From SABI01 sp963678555 (GTDB taxonomy: Bacteria > Spirochaetota > Spirochaetia > Sphaerochaetales > Sphaerochaetaceae): a stretch of DNA of 64,000 nucleotides. The notes beneath the pieces are model-generated. The model saw nothing but the letters and a program-made list of their open reading frames with translations, was not told the DNA's origin and searched no databases. Location of the stretch: the NCBI GenBank assembly GCA_963678555.2, contig CAXXJA010000002.1, positions 310,001 to 374,000 of the forward strand. The letters are read 5' to 3'. A program made the position numbers and the translations under genes. Positions 16,125-25,000 of this stretch are shown here, piece after piece; within the stretch, counting starts at the first letter, position 1, and every line of letters begins with the position of its first letter.

Positions 16125-17623
16125 TGAGTCATCCAACTCGTGAACAGCTTGATACACTGGCGAAGGAGATCAGGGAAACCCTCGATCCTTCCACCATCAC
16201 CCTCAAAGAACGTCTTCAGATTCCCCCGATGGACATGCCGTCCCAGCACCCGGAGGAGCGTGTGTGCAACATGGACGAGGTTGCTCTCGGATACACCGAA
16301 AACCAGGTGATCGTCGAGTCGCTCAGGTGCCTGCAGTGTAAGAATGCTCCCTGCGTGGCAGGCTGTCCGGTGAATATCGACATCCCGAAGTTCATCAAGC
16401 AAGCCGCCCAAGGGGATTTCGCCGCCTCGGTCGCCACCATCAAGGAAGCAAGTATGCTTCCCTCCATCTGCGGCCGTGTCTGCCCCCAGGAGAGTCAGTG
16501 CCAGCTCACCTGTACAGTCGGTAAATCCCTGAAGAGTATCGATAAGGCCGTGAATATCGGACGTATCGAACGGTATGTCGCAGACTGGGAGACACGGAAC
16601 AACAGACGGAAGAATCCCTCTGTCGCAGAGGAATCAGGAAGGAAGGTGGGAGTCGTCGGCAGTGGACCTGCGAGCATGACTGCTGCCGCTGATCTGAGAC
16701 GGGAAGGGCATGAAGTCATCATGTTCGAGGCTCTCCACAAGGCCGGGGGCGTTCTGGTCTACGGTATCCCTGAATTCCGTCTCCCCAAGTCCATCGTCGA
16801 GGAGGAGTTCGCTTCTCTCGAGCAGATGGGAGTCAAGGTGGAACACAATTTTCTCGTAGGAAGGACAGCCCGGGTGGATGATCTTCTTGAAGAAGAGGGC
16901 TTTGATGCCCTGTTCATCGGCACCGGAGCCGGTCTGCCCAGGTTCATGCACCTCGAAGGCGAGAACCTGGTCGGAGTGTTCAGTGCCAATGAGTATCTCA
17001 CCCGTAGCAACCTGATGAAAGCCTATGAGCGTAACGTGGCCGGTACACCTCTGTACGGCTCGAAGAGAGTGGCTGTCTTCGGAGGCGGGAACGTCGCGAT
17101 GGATGCGGCCCGCACAGCACGCCGTCTCGGTGCTGAAGAGGTGACGATCGTGTACCGCCGTACCGAGGCCGAGATGCCTGCCCGGCGGGAAGAGGTCGCA
17201 CATGCACGTGAAGAGGGAATCCGGTTTCTGATGCTGCATGCTCCGAGAAAGATCGTGGGAGATGAGACAGGCAGAGTCGCCGGTGTCGAACTGGTGACCT
17301 GCGAACTCGGCGAACCTGATGAGTCGGGCAGACGGCGGCCGGTTGAGATTCCCGGCAGTGAGGCGATCCACTCGTATGACACCGTGATAGTTGCCATCGG
17401 GAACGACTCGAACCCTCTCATTGAACGTACGACAAAAGGTCTTCAGGTGAACAGAAGGGGAAACATCATTGTGGATGAACAGACCTGCAAGACCAGCATG
17501 GAAGGGGTGTATGCCGGAGGGGACATCGTCCTCGGGGCTGCGACGGTCATCCTCGCCATGGGTCAGGGGCGCAAGGCCGCTGCCGCGATGAACGAGTACC
17601 TGAAGACCCTGGAGAGAGCATGA
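16124..17623 (+). CDS. nfnB: NADPH-dependent glutamate synthase small-subunit type / NfnB
   Basis: The 499-residue product has an N-terminal iron-sulfur domain with RCLQCKNAPCVAGCPVNIDI and ICGRVCPQESQCQLTC. It is followed by FAD and NADPH Rossmann sites (VGVVGSGPASMTAAADLRRE and VAVFGGGNVAMDAARTARRL). This is the layout of GltD-type proteins and of NfnB. The directly coupled NfnA partner upstream favours NfnB. In the complex it binds NADPH and two [4Fe-4S] clusters for electron bifurcation with ferredoxin. It overlaps the following PTS gene by four bases. Confidence 0.87.
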   Translation: MSHPTREQLDTLAKEIRETLDPSTITLKERLQIPPMDMPSQHPEERVCNMDEVALGYTENQVIVESLRCLQCKNAPCVAGCPVNIDIPKFIKQAAQGDFAASVATIKEASMLPSICGRVCPQESQCQLTCTVGKSLKSIDKAVNIGRIERYVADWETRNNRRKNPSVAEESGRKVGVVGSGPASMTAAADLRREGHEVIMFEALHKAGGVLVYGIPEFRLPKSIVEEEFASLEQMGVKVEHNFLVGRTARVDDLLEEEGFDALFIGTGAGLPRFMHLEGENLVGVFSANEYLTRSNLMKAYERNVAGTPLYGSKRVAVFGGGNVAMDAARTARRLGAEEVTIVYRRTEAEMPARREEVAHAREEGIRFLMLHAPRKIVGDETGRVAGVELVTCELGEPDESGRRRPVEIPGSEAIHSYDTVIVAIGNDSNPLIERTTKGLQVNRRGNIIVDEQTCKTSMEGVYAGGDIVLGAATVILAMGQGRKAAAAMNEYLKTLERA

Positions 17624-18138
17624 TCGGGATCGGGAAGGATACCACACTTATCTGCCACGTTGATGCCTTGGAGAAAGAACGGGCGATTATGGAGGTCATT
17701 GATAAGTGTACAGTCTTCTCCACCCTTGATGATATCGATGCATTCAAAGCCGCGGTCATTGAGCGTGAGCGGATAGAGACGACCGGTATCGGACACGGTA
17801 TCGGTATCGCTCACGGTAAGGTCGAAAATCTTGAGACCGTACAGGTTGGTCTCGGTCTCAGCGAGTGCGGCATCGAATATGCCGCGAAGGATGGCAAGCC
17901 TGTACACTTTCTCTTCGTCATCGCAAGTTCTCCCACTAAACAGTTCGAGTATCTGAAGACCCTGAGCACCCTGCTCAGAACGGTCAGAGCCCCCGAGGTG
18001 AGGGAGGAGCTGCTGAGTCTGGATGAACTATACCGGTGTGACCTCTCACACCAGGGCATTACTACCGGATCAATCGCCATGAGAGGTTTCGTCAAGACTC
18101 ACTTCTCCTGGCTGTGGGAGAATATCATCAGTCTCTGA
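17620..18138 (+). CDS. PTS IIA (fructose/nitrogen type) domain protein
   Basis: The 172-residue product has the EIIA-2 signature TTGIGHGIGIAHGK, with the phospho-accepting His in GIAHGK (the family usually has IPHGR). It also has VHFLFVIASSPTKQFEYLKT typical of the domain. No IIB or IIC permease genes are near. It starts inside the nfnB stop codon (ATGA), so it is translated with the redox genes. A regulatory role like that of PtsN, linking phosphotransfer state to metabolism, is inferred. The extended C-terminus (residues 140-172) is not recognised. Confidence 0.8.
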   Translation: MIGIGKDTTLICHVDALEKERAIMEVIDKCTVFSTLDDIDAFKAAVIERERIETTGIGHGIGIAHGKVENLETVQVGLGLSECGIEYAAKDGKPVHFLFVIASSPTKQFEYLKTLSTLLRTVRAPEVREELLSLDELYRCDLSHQGITTGSIAMRGFVKTHFSWLWENIISL

Positions 18139-18697
18139 ACGTGCGGGATTCGCTGAATATGATGTGAACAGGCAGGTCATGTGCACCGGCCGGCACCCGG
18201 TCAGTGATCTGTAGATCGAAGGCCGCCGCCATTCTCACTCCCTCGGACCCGACGGAGGAGAAGAATCTGTCGTAGTAGCCTTTTCCCCGCCCCAGCCGCA
18301 TACCCTGTGCACTGAAGGCTCTTCCCGGTGTGACGATGAGGATCCCTGACCTTCCCGAAAGCTCAAGGGCCTCATAGGAAGCATCCGGCTCTGCCACCTG
18401 CAGTGCACCCTCCTTCAGCTTTCCCTTCCAGAGCGTGTCCACACGACGGAAGATCATCTGAGACCCGTCAATCACCGGCAGGGCAACCTCTTTCCTATCC
18501 CTGATTGCCTGCTCGATCACCGGGGTGATATCAACCTCATCGGGTAGGGGCACATACAGGAGGATCGTCCGGCACGTTCTGTACTCATCGCTCGAAAGGA
18601 TTTTCGAGCAGATGACGGAGGAAGCCTCCTCTCTATAGGCTGCGCTGAGTGCATCTATCGCACGGCGGATCTCGTTTCTCAGTTCCTGTTTTGTCAT
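18128..18697 (-). CDS. 5-formyltetrahydrofolate cyclo-ligase
   Basis: The 189-residue product starts MTKQELRNEIRRAIDALSAA. It contains TILLYVPLPDEVDITPVIEQ and the signature ILIVTPGRAFSAQGMRLGRGKGYYDRF, of which the G-x-G-x-G-x-YDR part binds ATP. The enzyme makes 5,10-methenyl-THF from 5-formyl-THF with ATP. It overlaps the ECF permease gene by four bases and is convergent, by eleven bases, with the PTS gene. It is the last gene of the biotin-uptake operon. Confidence 0.9.
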   Translation of the reverse strand: MTKQELRNEIRRAIDALSAAYREEASSVICSKILSSDEYRTCRTILLYVPLPDEVDITPVIEQAIRDRKEVALPVIDGSQMIFRRVDTLWKGKLKEGALQVAEPDASYEALELSGRSGILIVTPGRAFSAQGMRLGRGKGYYDRFFSSVGSEGVRMAAAFDLQITDRVPAGAHDLPVHIIFSESRTFRD

Positions 18698-19398
18698 ACG
18701 AGAAAGTATACGAAGAAAGCGGTGCCCGAGACAATCAGGAGGATGAGTACCTGAGGGATAGTGACCGGTTGACCGGCTATCTGGTTCTCAGGAGCATAGT
18801 GACGGCTCACAAGAGCCTCCTCAAGACGTTCGATATCGAGGAACATCCTGGCAAGGAGGCATTCCGTGAACGATGCGAGGGCGCGTGCCGGGTGGCGTAT
18901 GAATTGCTCTCCCCGCGCCTTCCTCGCCTGAAGGCTTGTCTGTGCCGTGTCGAGAAAGAGAGGGATCATCATGAGGGTAAGTTCGGTAATCGAGGAAACC
19001 TCTCTCATCACCTTTCTGCCGAAGGGGAAGAACAGCAGGGATACAGCCCTTCCTGCATCATCCACCGGCGTGCTGTCCATGAGAAGAATGCTGAACAGGA
19101 TCATGCCGGTGAACATGCAAATCGTCCTGAGGGCGGTTTCCACAGAATCGCTGGTGAGGAACCTGCTGACGGCAACGATGAGGATGATCAGCGTGAAATA
19201 CCGCATCTCCCGTGTATAGCTCATGAGCGGGACTCTGGTTGTCCCGGTGAGAACTAGCGCACACAAAAGAGAAAAAGCGGAAAAGAGGGTGGAACCCTGC
19301 ACGTTGAGTGTACTCAGCAGAATGAGAAGCAGAATCTTGATCAGAGGATGTACCCGGTGCAGGTAGCCTCCGTGCGGGCGGTAGTGGAAGATATTCAT
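18694..19398 (-). CDS. bioN: Energy-coupling factor transmembrane protein EcfT (BioN-like)
   Basis: The 234-residue membrane protein starts MNIFHYRPHGGYLHRVHPLI, the usual EcfT entry, and has five or so hydrophobic helices. The two cytoplasmic coupling motifs with Ala-Arg-Gly/Ala pattern are visible as TSLQARKARGEQFIRHPARA. EcfT joins the ATPases to the substrate-binding S component. The flanking genes are the ATPase and BioY, so it serves biotin import. Both junctions are ATGA overlaps. Confidence 0.87.
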   Translation of the reverse strand: MNIFHYRPHGGYLHRVHPLIKILLLILLSTLNVQGSTLFSAFSLLCALVLTGTTRVPLMSYTREMRYFTLIILIVAVSRFLTSDSVETALRTICMFTGMILFSILLMDSTPVDDAGRAVSLLFFPFGRKVMREVSSITELTLMMIPLFLDTAQTSLQARKARGEQFIRHPARALASFTECLLARMFLDIERLEEALVSRHYAPENQIAGQPVTIPQVLILLIVSGTAFFVYFLV

Positions 19399-20144
19399 GT
19401 CAGCCAGGTCAGTTCGCTGACAGGAATGTCGCTCCCCCCGGTGCGGGGGACGCGGATACCGTAGAGTTCACAGGATGGAAGGACTTTCTCACAGGTTCCT
19501 TTGAGTACGACCGTTCCTTCGTCGAGGATCACCATGCTGTCACAGTGCGCAGCGACTTTCTCCACCTCATGGGTCGCGATAATCAGTGTAGCTCCGCTTT
19601 CCTGAAGGGAAATGATTGAGCGGAGAACCTGCCTGATACCGGGGTAGTCCAGATTGGCAAACGGTTCATCCAGGAAGATCACTGACGGGTTCATGACCAT
19701 CACCCCCGCCAGCGCCACCCGGCGTCTCTCTCCTCCCGACAGAAGCGCGGGACGCTTCTCGAGCAGGTGGGATATCTCGAGCTGATCGGCGATCCGGGTG
19801 ATCCTCCGTTCACTCTCCGCTTTTTCGACTCTCATATTCTGCAGTCCGAACAGGAGATCCTTGCGAACCGTCTGTGCGACAATCTGCAGGTCGGTTTCCT
19901 GAAACACCAGACCGGTAAGCGCAAGCCGTCTGCTGTGCTTTGCACTCACATCTTCTCCGTTGATCACGATTTTCCCCCCTGACGGGCGGAGAAGCCCCTT
20001 GAGCGTTTTCAGCAGCAGTGATTTCCCGGAACCGTTCTTACCGCTGAGCAGAAGTGTCTGTCCGGCTTGCACAGAGAAGCTCACATCATCAAAGATGCGG
20101 TGTTTCTTATCCAGAGTGAGGGAAAGACCCTCTGCATTGATCAT
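19395..20144 (-). CDS. bioM: ECF transporter ATPase (BioM-like)
   Basis: The 249-residue ABC ATPase has Walker A LLSGKNGSGKSLLLKTLKGL, the Q-loop in GLVFQETDLQIVAQTV, signature LLSGGERRRVALAGVMVMNP, Walker B VIFLDEPFANLDYPG and the H-loop IIATHEVEK. It powers BioY-mediated biotin uptake with EcfT. Only one ATPase gene is present, so the complex is either a homodimer or shares a second ATPase. Confidence 0.9.
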   Translation of the reverse strand: MINAEGLSLTLDKKHRIFDDVSFSVQAGQTLLLSGKNGSGKSLLLKTLKGLLRPSGGKIVINGEDVSAKHSRRLALTGLVFQETDLQIVAQTVRKDLLFGLQNMRVEKAESERRITRIADQLEISHLLEKRPALLSGGERRRVALAGVMVMNPSVIFLDEPFANLDYPGIRQVLRSIISLQESGATLIIATHEVEKVAAHCDSMVILDEGTVVLKGTCEKVLPSCELYGIRVPRTGGSDIPVSELTWLT

Positions 20145-20719
20145 TCGTTCTCGCCTCTCTGTCCGAGATAGGTATGTACTACGGGGAAGAAGACCGGTAC
20201 AAGGAGGACCGCAGCAACGAGCTTCAGCAGGTCGCCTGCGATGAAAGGAAGCAGACCGATCGCAAGCGCCTCCTTGAACGAGACAGAGAGGATCATCTGG
20301 AGAAACGGAATCCCTGTAACATACACGGCCATGGTGGCTGCCACAGCACCCAGGATCAGTGTGAGGGTCTCACCTTTGCTCAGGTTCTCCTTGCCCGTTG
20401 TCCGTACTGCGACCAGGTCACTGACACTTCCGCTGACCAGTGCCATGAACAGCAAGCCAAAGAGAAACCCCCCGGTAGGACCACTGAAGTGGGCAAAGCC
20501 GCCCCCTCCACCGCTGAAAACAGGCAGTCCCACTGCACCGAGGACGAGGTAGAGTCCCACGGCGGTGAGGGCGATACGCTTGCCTGCAAGAAGTCCTGCA
20601 AGGAGCACAAACAGGCTCTGCAGGGTAATGGGTACAGCACCGATGGGAATCGCAACGTAGGAACCGACGATGATCAGAGCTGTGAATGCTGAGGTGAGAA
20701 GAATCTCTCTGAGTTTCAT
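20141..20719 (-). CDS. bioY: Biotin transporter S component BioY
   Basis: The 192-residue membrane protein starts MKLREILLTSAFTALIIVGS after GGAGG and has the BioY segments IGAVPITLQSLFVLLAGLL and SGPTGGFLFGLLFMAL. It binds biotin in the membrane. It is the first gene of the bioY-bioM-bioN-cyclo-ligase operon and faces birA across a BirA operator, which fits biotin-responsive repression. Confidence 0.92.
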   Translation of the reverse strand: MKLREILLTSAFTALIIVGSYVAIPIGAVPITLQSLFVLLAGLLAGKRIALTAVGLYLVLGAVGLPVFSGGGGGFAHFSGPTGGFLFGLLFMALVSGSVSDLVAVRTTGKENLSKGETLTLILGAVAATMAVYVTGIPFLQMILSVSFKEALAIGLLPFIAGDLLKLVAAVLLVPVFFPVVHTYLGQRGENE

Positions 20720-20769
20720 GATGATACCTCCACGAATATCTGATTATGTGATACCATGAAAACGCTTGA

Positions 20770-20801
20770 TTGTAAACATGCTGAAAAAAATACGTTTACA
20801 A
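20770..20801. promoter_or_regulatory. BirA operator between bioY and birA
   Basis: TTGTAAAC-N16-GTTTACAA is a perfect 8-bp inverted repeat with the half-sites and spacing of the classic BirA box. It lies in the 94-base divergent region, 50 bases from the bioY start and 13 from the birA start, so it can repress both genes. Confidence 0.92.
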
Positions 20802-20813
20802 AGGTGAGGGTGT

Positions 20814-21794
20814 ATGAAGACGACCAGAGAGCAGGTGTTGAGGATACTGAAAGAGAAAAGTCCCGCAGCGGTATCTGGAGAACAGATCGCTTCGGAGCTC
20901 GACCTGTCGCGTGCAGCTGTCTGGAAAGCGATTCAGAACCTCCGCTCAGGAGGTTTCCAGATCACGAGCAAACCCTCACTGGGATATACCCTGACAGAGG
21001 GAAGTTATCGTCTCAGTGAGGAGGACATCTCCCTGAATCTTTCTCCCCCCTGGAAAGATCGTGTCTCACTGAAGGTCCTGGATACAGTCGATAGTACGAA
21101 CCAGGAAGCAAAACGGCTGCTGACCGATGGTGCAGGGGACCTTGCTGTTGTCCTGTCGAGCCATCAGACACACGGTAAGGGGAGATTGGGAAGAACCTTT
21201 TACTCCCCTCCTGGAACCGGATTATATCTGTCTGTCATCGTGAAACGTGAACTCGATATGAGTGATGCGATCCTCGTGACCTCTGCTGCAGCTGTCGCGG
21301 TGCGTGAGACGCTCAGTGCCTATACTGACCGGGACATCGGTATCAAGTGGGTCAATGACCTATACATTGAAGGAAAGAAAGTCTCTGGAATCCTGACCGA
21401 GGGCACCAGCAGCTTCGAGAGCGGGAAGATGGAGTCGATGATCATCGGGATCGGTATCAACCTCTTCCCCCCTCAGGCAGGCTTTCCCGAAGAGATTCGC
21501 GACATAGCTACGACACTCTTTGAATCGCCGACCCCTCAGGTGAACACCCTCGCGGCCTCGCTCATCGAGCATGTCGCGGCTATTCTGGAACAGCTGCACG
21601 ACCGGTCGGTCATGGACCGGTACAGGAACCACTCCATTGTGCTTGACCGGACCGTCTCCGTGACACAGGGCTCCCTCAGCTATACGGCAACAGTCACAGC
21701 GATCAATGATGACGGGTCTCTCTCAGTCACCGATAACCAGAGTGAAAAACATGTCCTGAACAGCGGTGAGATATCACTGAGGGTTGCTGAGTAG
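20814..21794 (+). CDS. birA: Biotin-protein ligase and biotin operon repressor BirA
   Basis: The 326-residue product has an N-terminal winged helix (residues 1-65; AVSGEQIASELDLSRAAVWK), then the ligase core with TNQEAKRLL, the biotinyl-AMP loop GKGRLGRTFYSPPGTGLYLS, KWVNDLYIEGKKVSGILTE, and a C-terminal SH3-like domain. It makes biotinyl-AMP, biotinylates carboxylases and represses biotin genes. The operator just upstream supports the repressor role. Its last 122 bases are repeated at 30302-30423, on the other side of the CRISPR locus. Confidence 0.95.
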   Translation: MKTTREQVLRILKEKSPAAVSGEQIASELDLSRAAVWKAIQNLRSGGFQITSKPSLGYTLTEGSYRLSEEDISLNLSPPWKDRVSLKVLDTVDSTNQEAKRLLTDGAGDLAVVLSSHQTHGKGRLGRTFYSPPGTGLYLSVIVKRELDMSDAILVTSAAAVAVRETLSAYTDRDIGIKWVNDLYIEGKKVSGILTEGTSSFESGKMESMIIGIGINLFPPQAGFPEEIRDIATTLFESPTPQVNTLAASLIEHVAAILEQLHDRSVMDRYRNHSIVLDRTVSVTQGSLSYTATVTAINDDGSLSVTDNQSEKHVLNSGEISLRVAE

Positions 21795-21795
21795 G
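21674..21795 (+). repeat. Left copy of a 122-bp direct repeat (birA 3' end)
   Basis: Positions 21674-21795, from CCTCAGCTATACGG to GCTGAGTAGG, recur at 30302-30423 with one mismatch (A at 21741, G at 30369). This copy is part of intact birA and includes its stop codon. The two copies bracket the CRISPR-Cas locus. Confidence 0.97.
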
Positions 21796-22056
21796 ACTGC
21801 ATCGAATGCGTTGACTGTCATGATTTAGTTTATCCACCTTTTATGTTACTCCCTTGAGTTGTATGATATAATTATTTTGAAAAGAAGGAGATTTCTTTTT
21901 AGTGAGACAATATATGTCCCACTGGCTGTGGTATTTTCAATATCATCAGATCATTAGATAAAAAGTGTTGCTAAACTCAAATGCAGATGAGGCATAGACA
22001 ACTATTTATAGATTTTTGATATTCATACGTTATAACCTGGTTTTTAGGAGGTTTAT
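21796..22056 (+). promoter_or_regulatory. Upstream region of cas12a with -10 box and two hairpins
   Basis: This 261-base AT-rich stretch has no gene. TATAAT at 21867-21872 is a good -10, though the -35 is poor. Two hairpins follow: AAAGAA-GGAGA-TTTCTTT (about 21880-21899) and GTGAGAC-AATATAT-GTCCCAC (21902-21922, one mismatched pair). A TAGGAGG site precedes the cas12a ATG. The hairpins would sit at the 5' end of a long leader if the -10 is used. Confidence 0.45.
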
Positions 22057-25000
22057 ATGGTTTCAATACAAGATTTTACACATCTTTCAAAAGTGAGTAA
22101 AACGTTGAGGTTTCGACTGATTCCCATGGAAAAAACCGAAGAATATATCAAAGCTCATAAGATTCTTGAGAAAGATAAAAAGAAGGCAGAGGCCTATCAG
22201 CAAGCAAAAATCCTTCTCGATAATGTCTACAAGAAAATTATCAATGATAACCTCGAAAGCTATAAGTCGAATAACAATATATATGATCCCACTCTGTATA
22301 CGCAGCTCGCAGACGCTCTGGAGGCCTTCCAGATATCAAAAACTCCGGAAAGCAGAAAGACACTTAGAAACGCGCAGAGATCATGCAGAGAAAATATTGT
22401 GAAGCATATGAAATCCTCTTCAGATATTACTGTGCTGCAGGGGAAAGAAGTGAAAAAAATATTGGATCTGGCATTCGCGAATTTGAATTCATCCGACATC
22501 CAATCATTATCTTCAGAATTTAAAGGATTTGCAGGTTATTTTAACGGGTATTGTGAGAATCGTAGGAATCTTTTCACTGTCGAGGAACGCGGTGTTGCCG
22601 TCCCTCATCGAATTATCAATGAGAATTTCTCAAAATTCCACAACAATGTCAGAAAGTTTCAGAAGCTCTCCATCAAACACCCTGAATTTCATGCCTCCTT
22701 GGTAGAGAAGTTGGTAGAAGTTGCAGGCGCTCTACCGGTCAAATCATTTTTCAGTATAGAGAATTTTACCGACTTCATTACACAAAAAGGGATCGATCAA
22801 TACAACACCCTACTTGGAGGACTACAGACTGATGGCGAAGATGGAAAGATTCAGGGGATTAATGAATATATTAATCTTTATTGTCAGCAGCATCCAGAGA
22901 TTCATCGACGTGACCTTCTTATGACACCATTGTATAAGCAGATTCTCTCAGATAGAACGCAATCGGCCTTCATCCCAACACCTTATGAGAATGAAGAAGA
23001 GATGCTTGCAGATGTTAAAACTCTAATTTCTGAAGAATTCAATGACCTGTTTGAATCTTCTGCCAGGCAAATTTCTCGGGCTCTTGCTTTCGATACCACT
23101 TCCATCTATTTTTCCTCGGTTCAAGTTCGAGCAATTTCTCAATATTGTTATCACGAGTGGAATGCTATCCAGACTGCTCATGAATTACGCTTAACAGAAG
23201 ATATGTTGAATGGGCGAAGAAAACTTACGAAAAAGGAAGAAACTCTCCTTCAGCGAAAGGTGAAAAAAAACCACTACACTCTGAAGGATGTTTATACAAT
23301 TTGTGAGTCTATAGGAATGAGTGATGGATACAACTCATTCGAGTCTTTCTTTTCTAAGGAGATAGATCGTCTATTGGGGGATTTGGCGGAAGCAAGAACT
23401 CGATTGATAGAACTCTTTTATGAACAGAAAGATAATCAGTCTCTTTTTACAGGTAATCCTCATCATATAGAAATTTTGAAGACCTTTCTTGATCTCGTTT
23501 TGCAAGTAGTAAATCTGGTTAGAGGGATATTGCCCCCATCAGATTATGATTTCGATACAGATTTTTACGAACTCTTGTTATTGAATAATCTTACCTTGAA
23601 AACTATCCCAGCAGTTTATGATAAGATCAGGAATTTTTTAACGAAAAAAAGTCATAAAGAAAAGCAGTTTAAACTTAATTTTGAGAGTCCTACACTAGGC
23701 GATGGATGGGATGAGAATAAGCAGACGCAGAATTTGTGTGTCATCCTTCGAAAAGATGGTGAATACTACCTTGGAATATTAAACAAGAATGATAAACCTG
23801 ATCTGCAGTCCGAAGACCTGCAAATCACTTCTGGAGAAAAGTTCTACGAACGAATGGTATATAAATATCTATCCACCTCTACTAGGATGCTTCCGAAGGT
23901 TTTTTTTCCTAAATCTGGAAACTTCCCTGTACCTACCCCTCCCGATCTTGTTTCATGTGTTACAAAGAAACGTGACAAGGTTGAGCATTATTATTCTCCT
24001 GAGTACGAATCTCTTTCATCATTTGAGAAAGATCTCATCAGGTTCTATCAGAAATCCATTCCTCTCTATGGGGACTGGCGTGTTTTTGAAATGGAATTCA
24101 AGAGCCCTGAAGAATATGCGACCCTGAAAGAATTCTATCAGGATGTTGATTCGCAGAATTATAGAATCACCTTCAGTTCCATATCAGCGTCTTATATAGA
24201 ATCATTGGTACAAAAGGGGCGACTATATCTATTCAAGATTTATAATAAGGATTTCGCTCCTGGAGCGTCAGGAAAGAAGAACCTGCATACAATGTATTGG
24301 AATGCTGCATTTTCTGAGCGCAACCTGAAGGACTTTACTATTAAGCTGAACGGACAGGCTCAATTATTTTATCGTCCAGCGGTGAATTCCGGAACGAAAA
24401 AACCTACTCATCCTGAAGATTCCTATGTGGTTAACAGGACAACCAGAGAAGGAAAGACCCTACCAGATGAAATACATGCTGAGTTATTTAGGTATGCTAA
24501 TACTACAATGAAAAAAGATTCCTTATCCATTGAGGCGAAAAAGTTCTATCCTGAAGCAATCATTAAACAGGTTGCTCATAGTATTACTAAAGGGAAACGA
24601 TTTTTAGAAGACCAGTATTTCTTTCATGTGTCCCTTACGTTTAATTCGCGAAAGGAGGTGCCAATCGAAACTATTAACGAGAAAGTATCTACAATGCTTA
24701 AGGAGAATGAAAATATCCATGTTATGGGAATCGATCGTGGAGAGAAAAATCTTCTTTATATCAGCATTTTAGATCATGCTGGCACTCTCGTGCATCAGGA
24801 ATCACTGAATATCCTTGAACGTCCGAACAATAGAGGATTTGTTGATTATCAGGATAAACTGAAGAAAGCAGAATTTGATCGTGACAAAGCTCGTAAAAGC
24901 TGGCGGTCAATAAACAAAATCAAAGATTTGAAAGAAGGCTATCTTTCTCATAGCGTTTCAAGAATTGCTCATCTCGTTGTAGAATATCAGGCGGTTATCG

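Noticed and set aside
16634..17647. 337-codon minus-strand frame opposite nfnB
   Set aside because: It is the shadow of nfnB in a GC-richer gene. The plus-strand protein has all domain motifs and the shadow has none.
21990..22030. CAACTATTTATAGAT before cas12a as a degenerate CRISPR repeat or mini-guide
   Set aside because: Only the last few bases (TAGAT) resemble the repeat handle. No stem can form, so the match is chance-level in AT-rich DNA.
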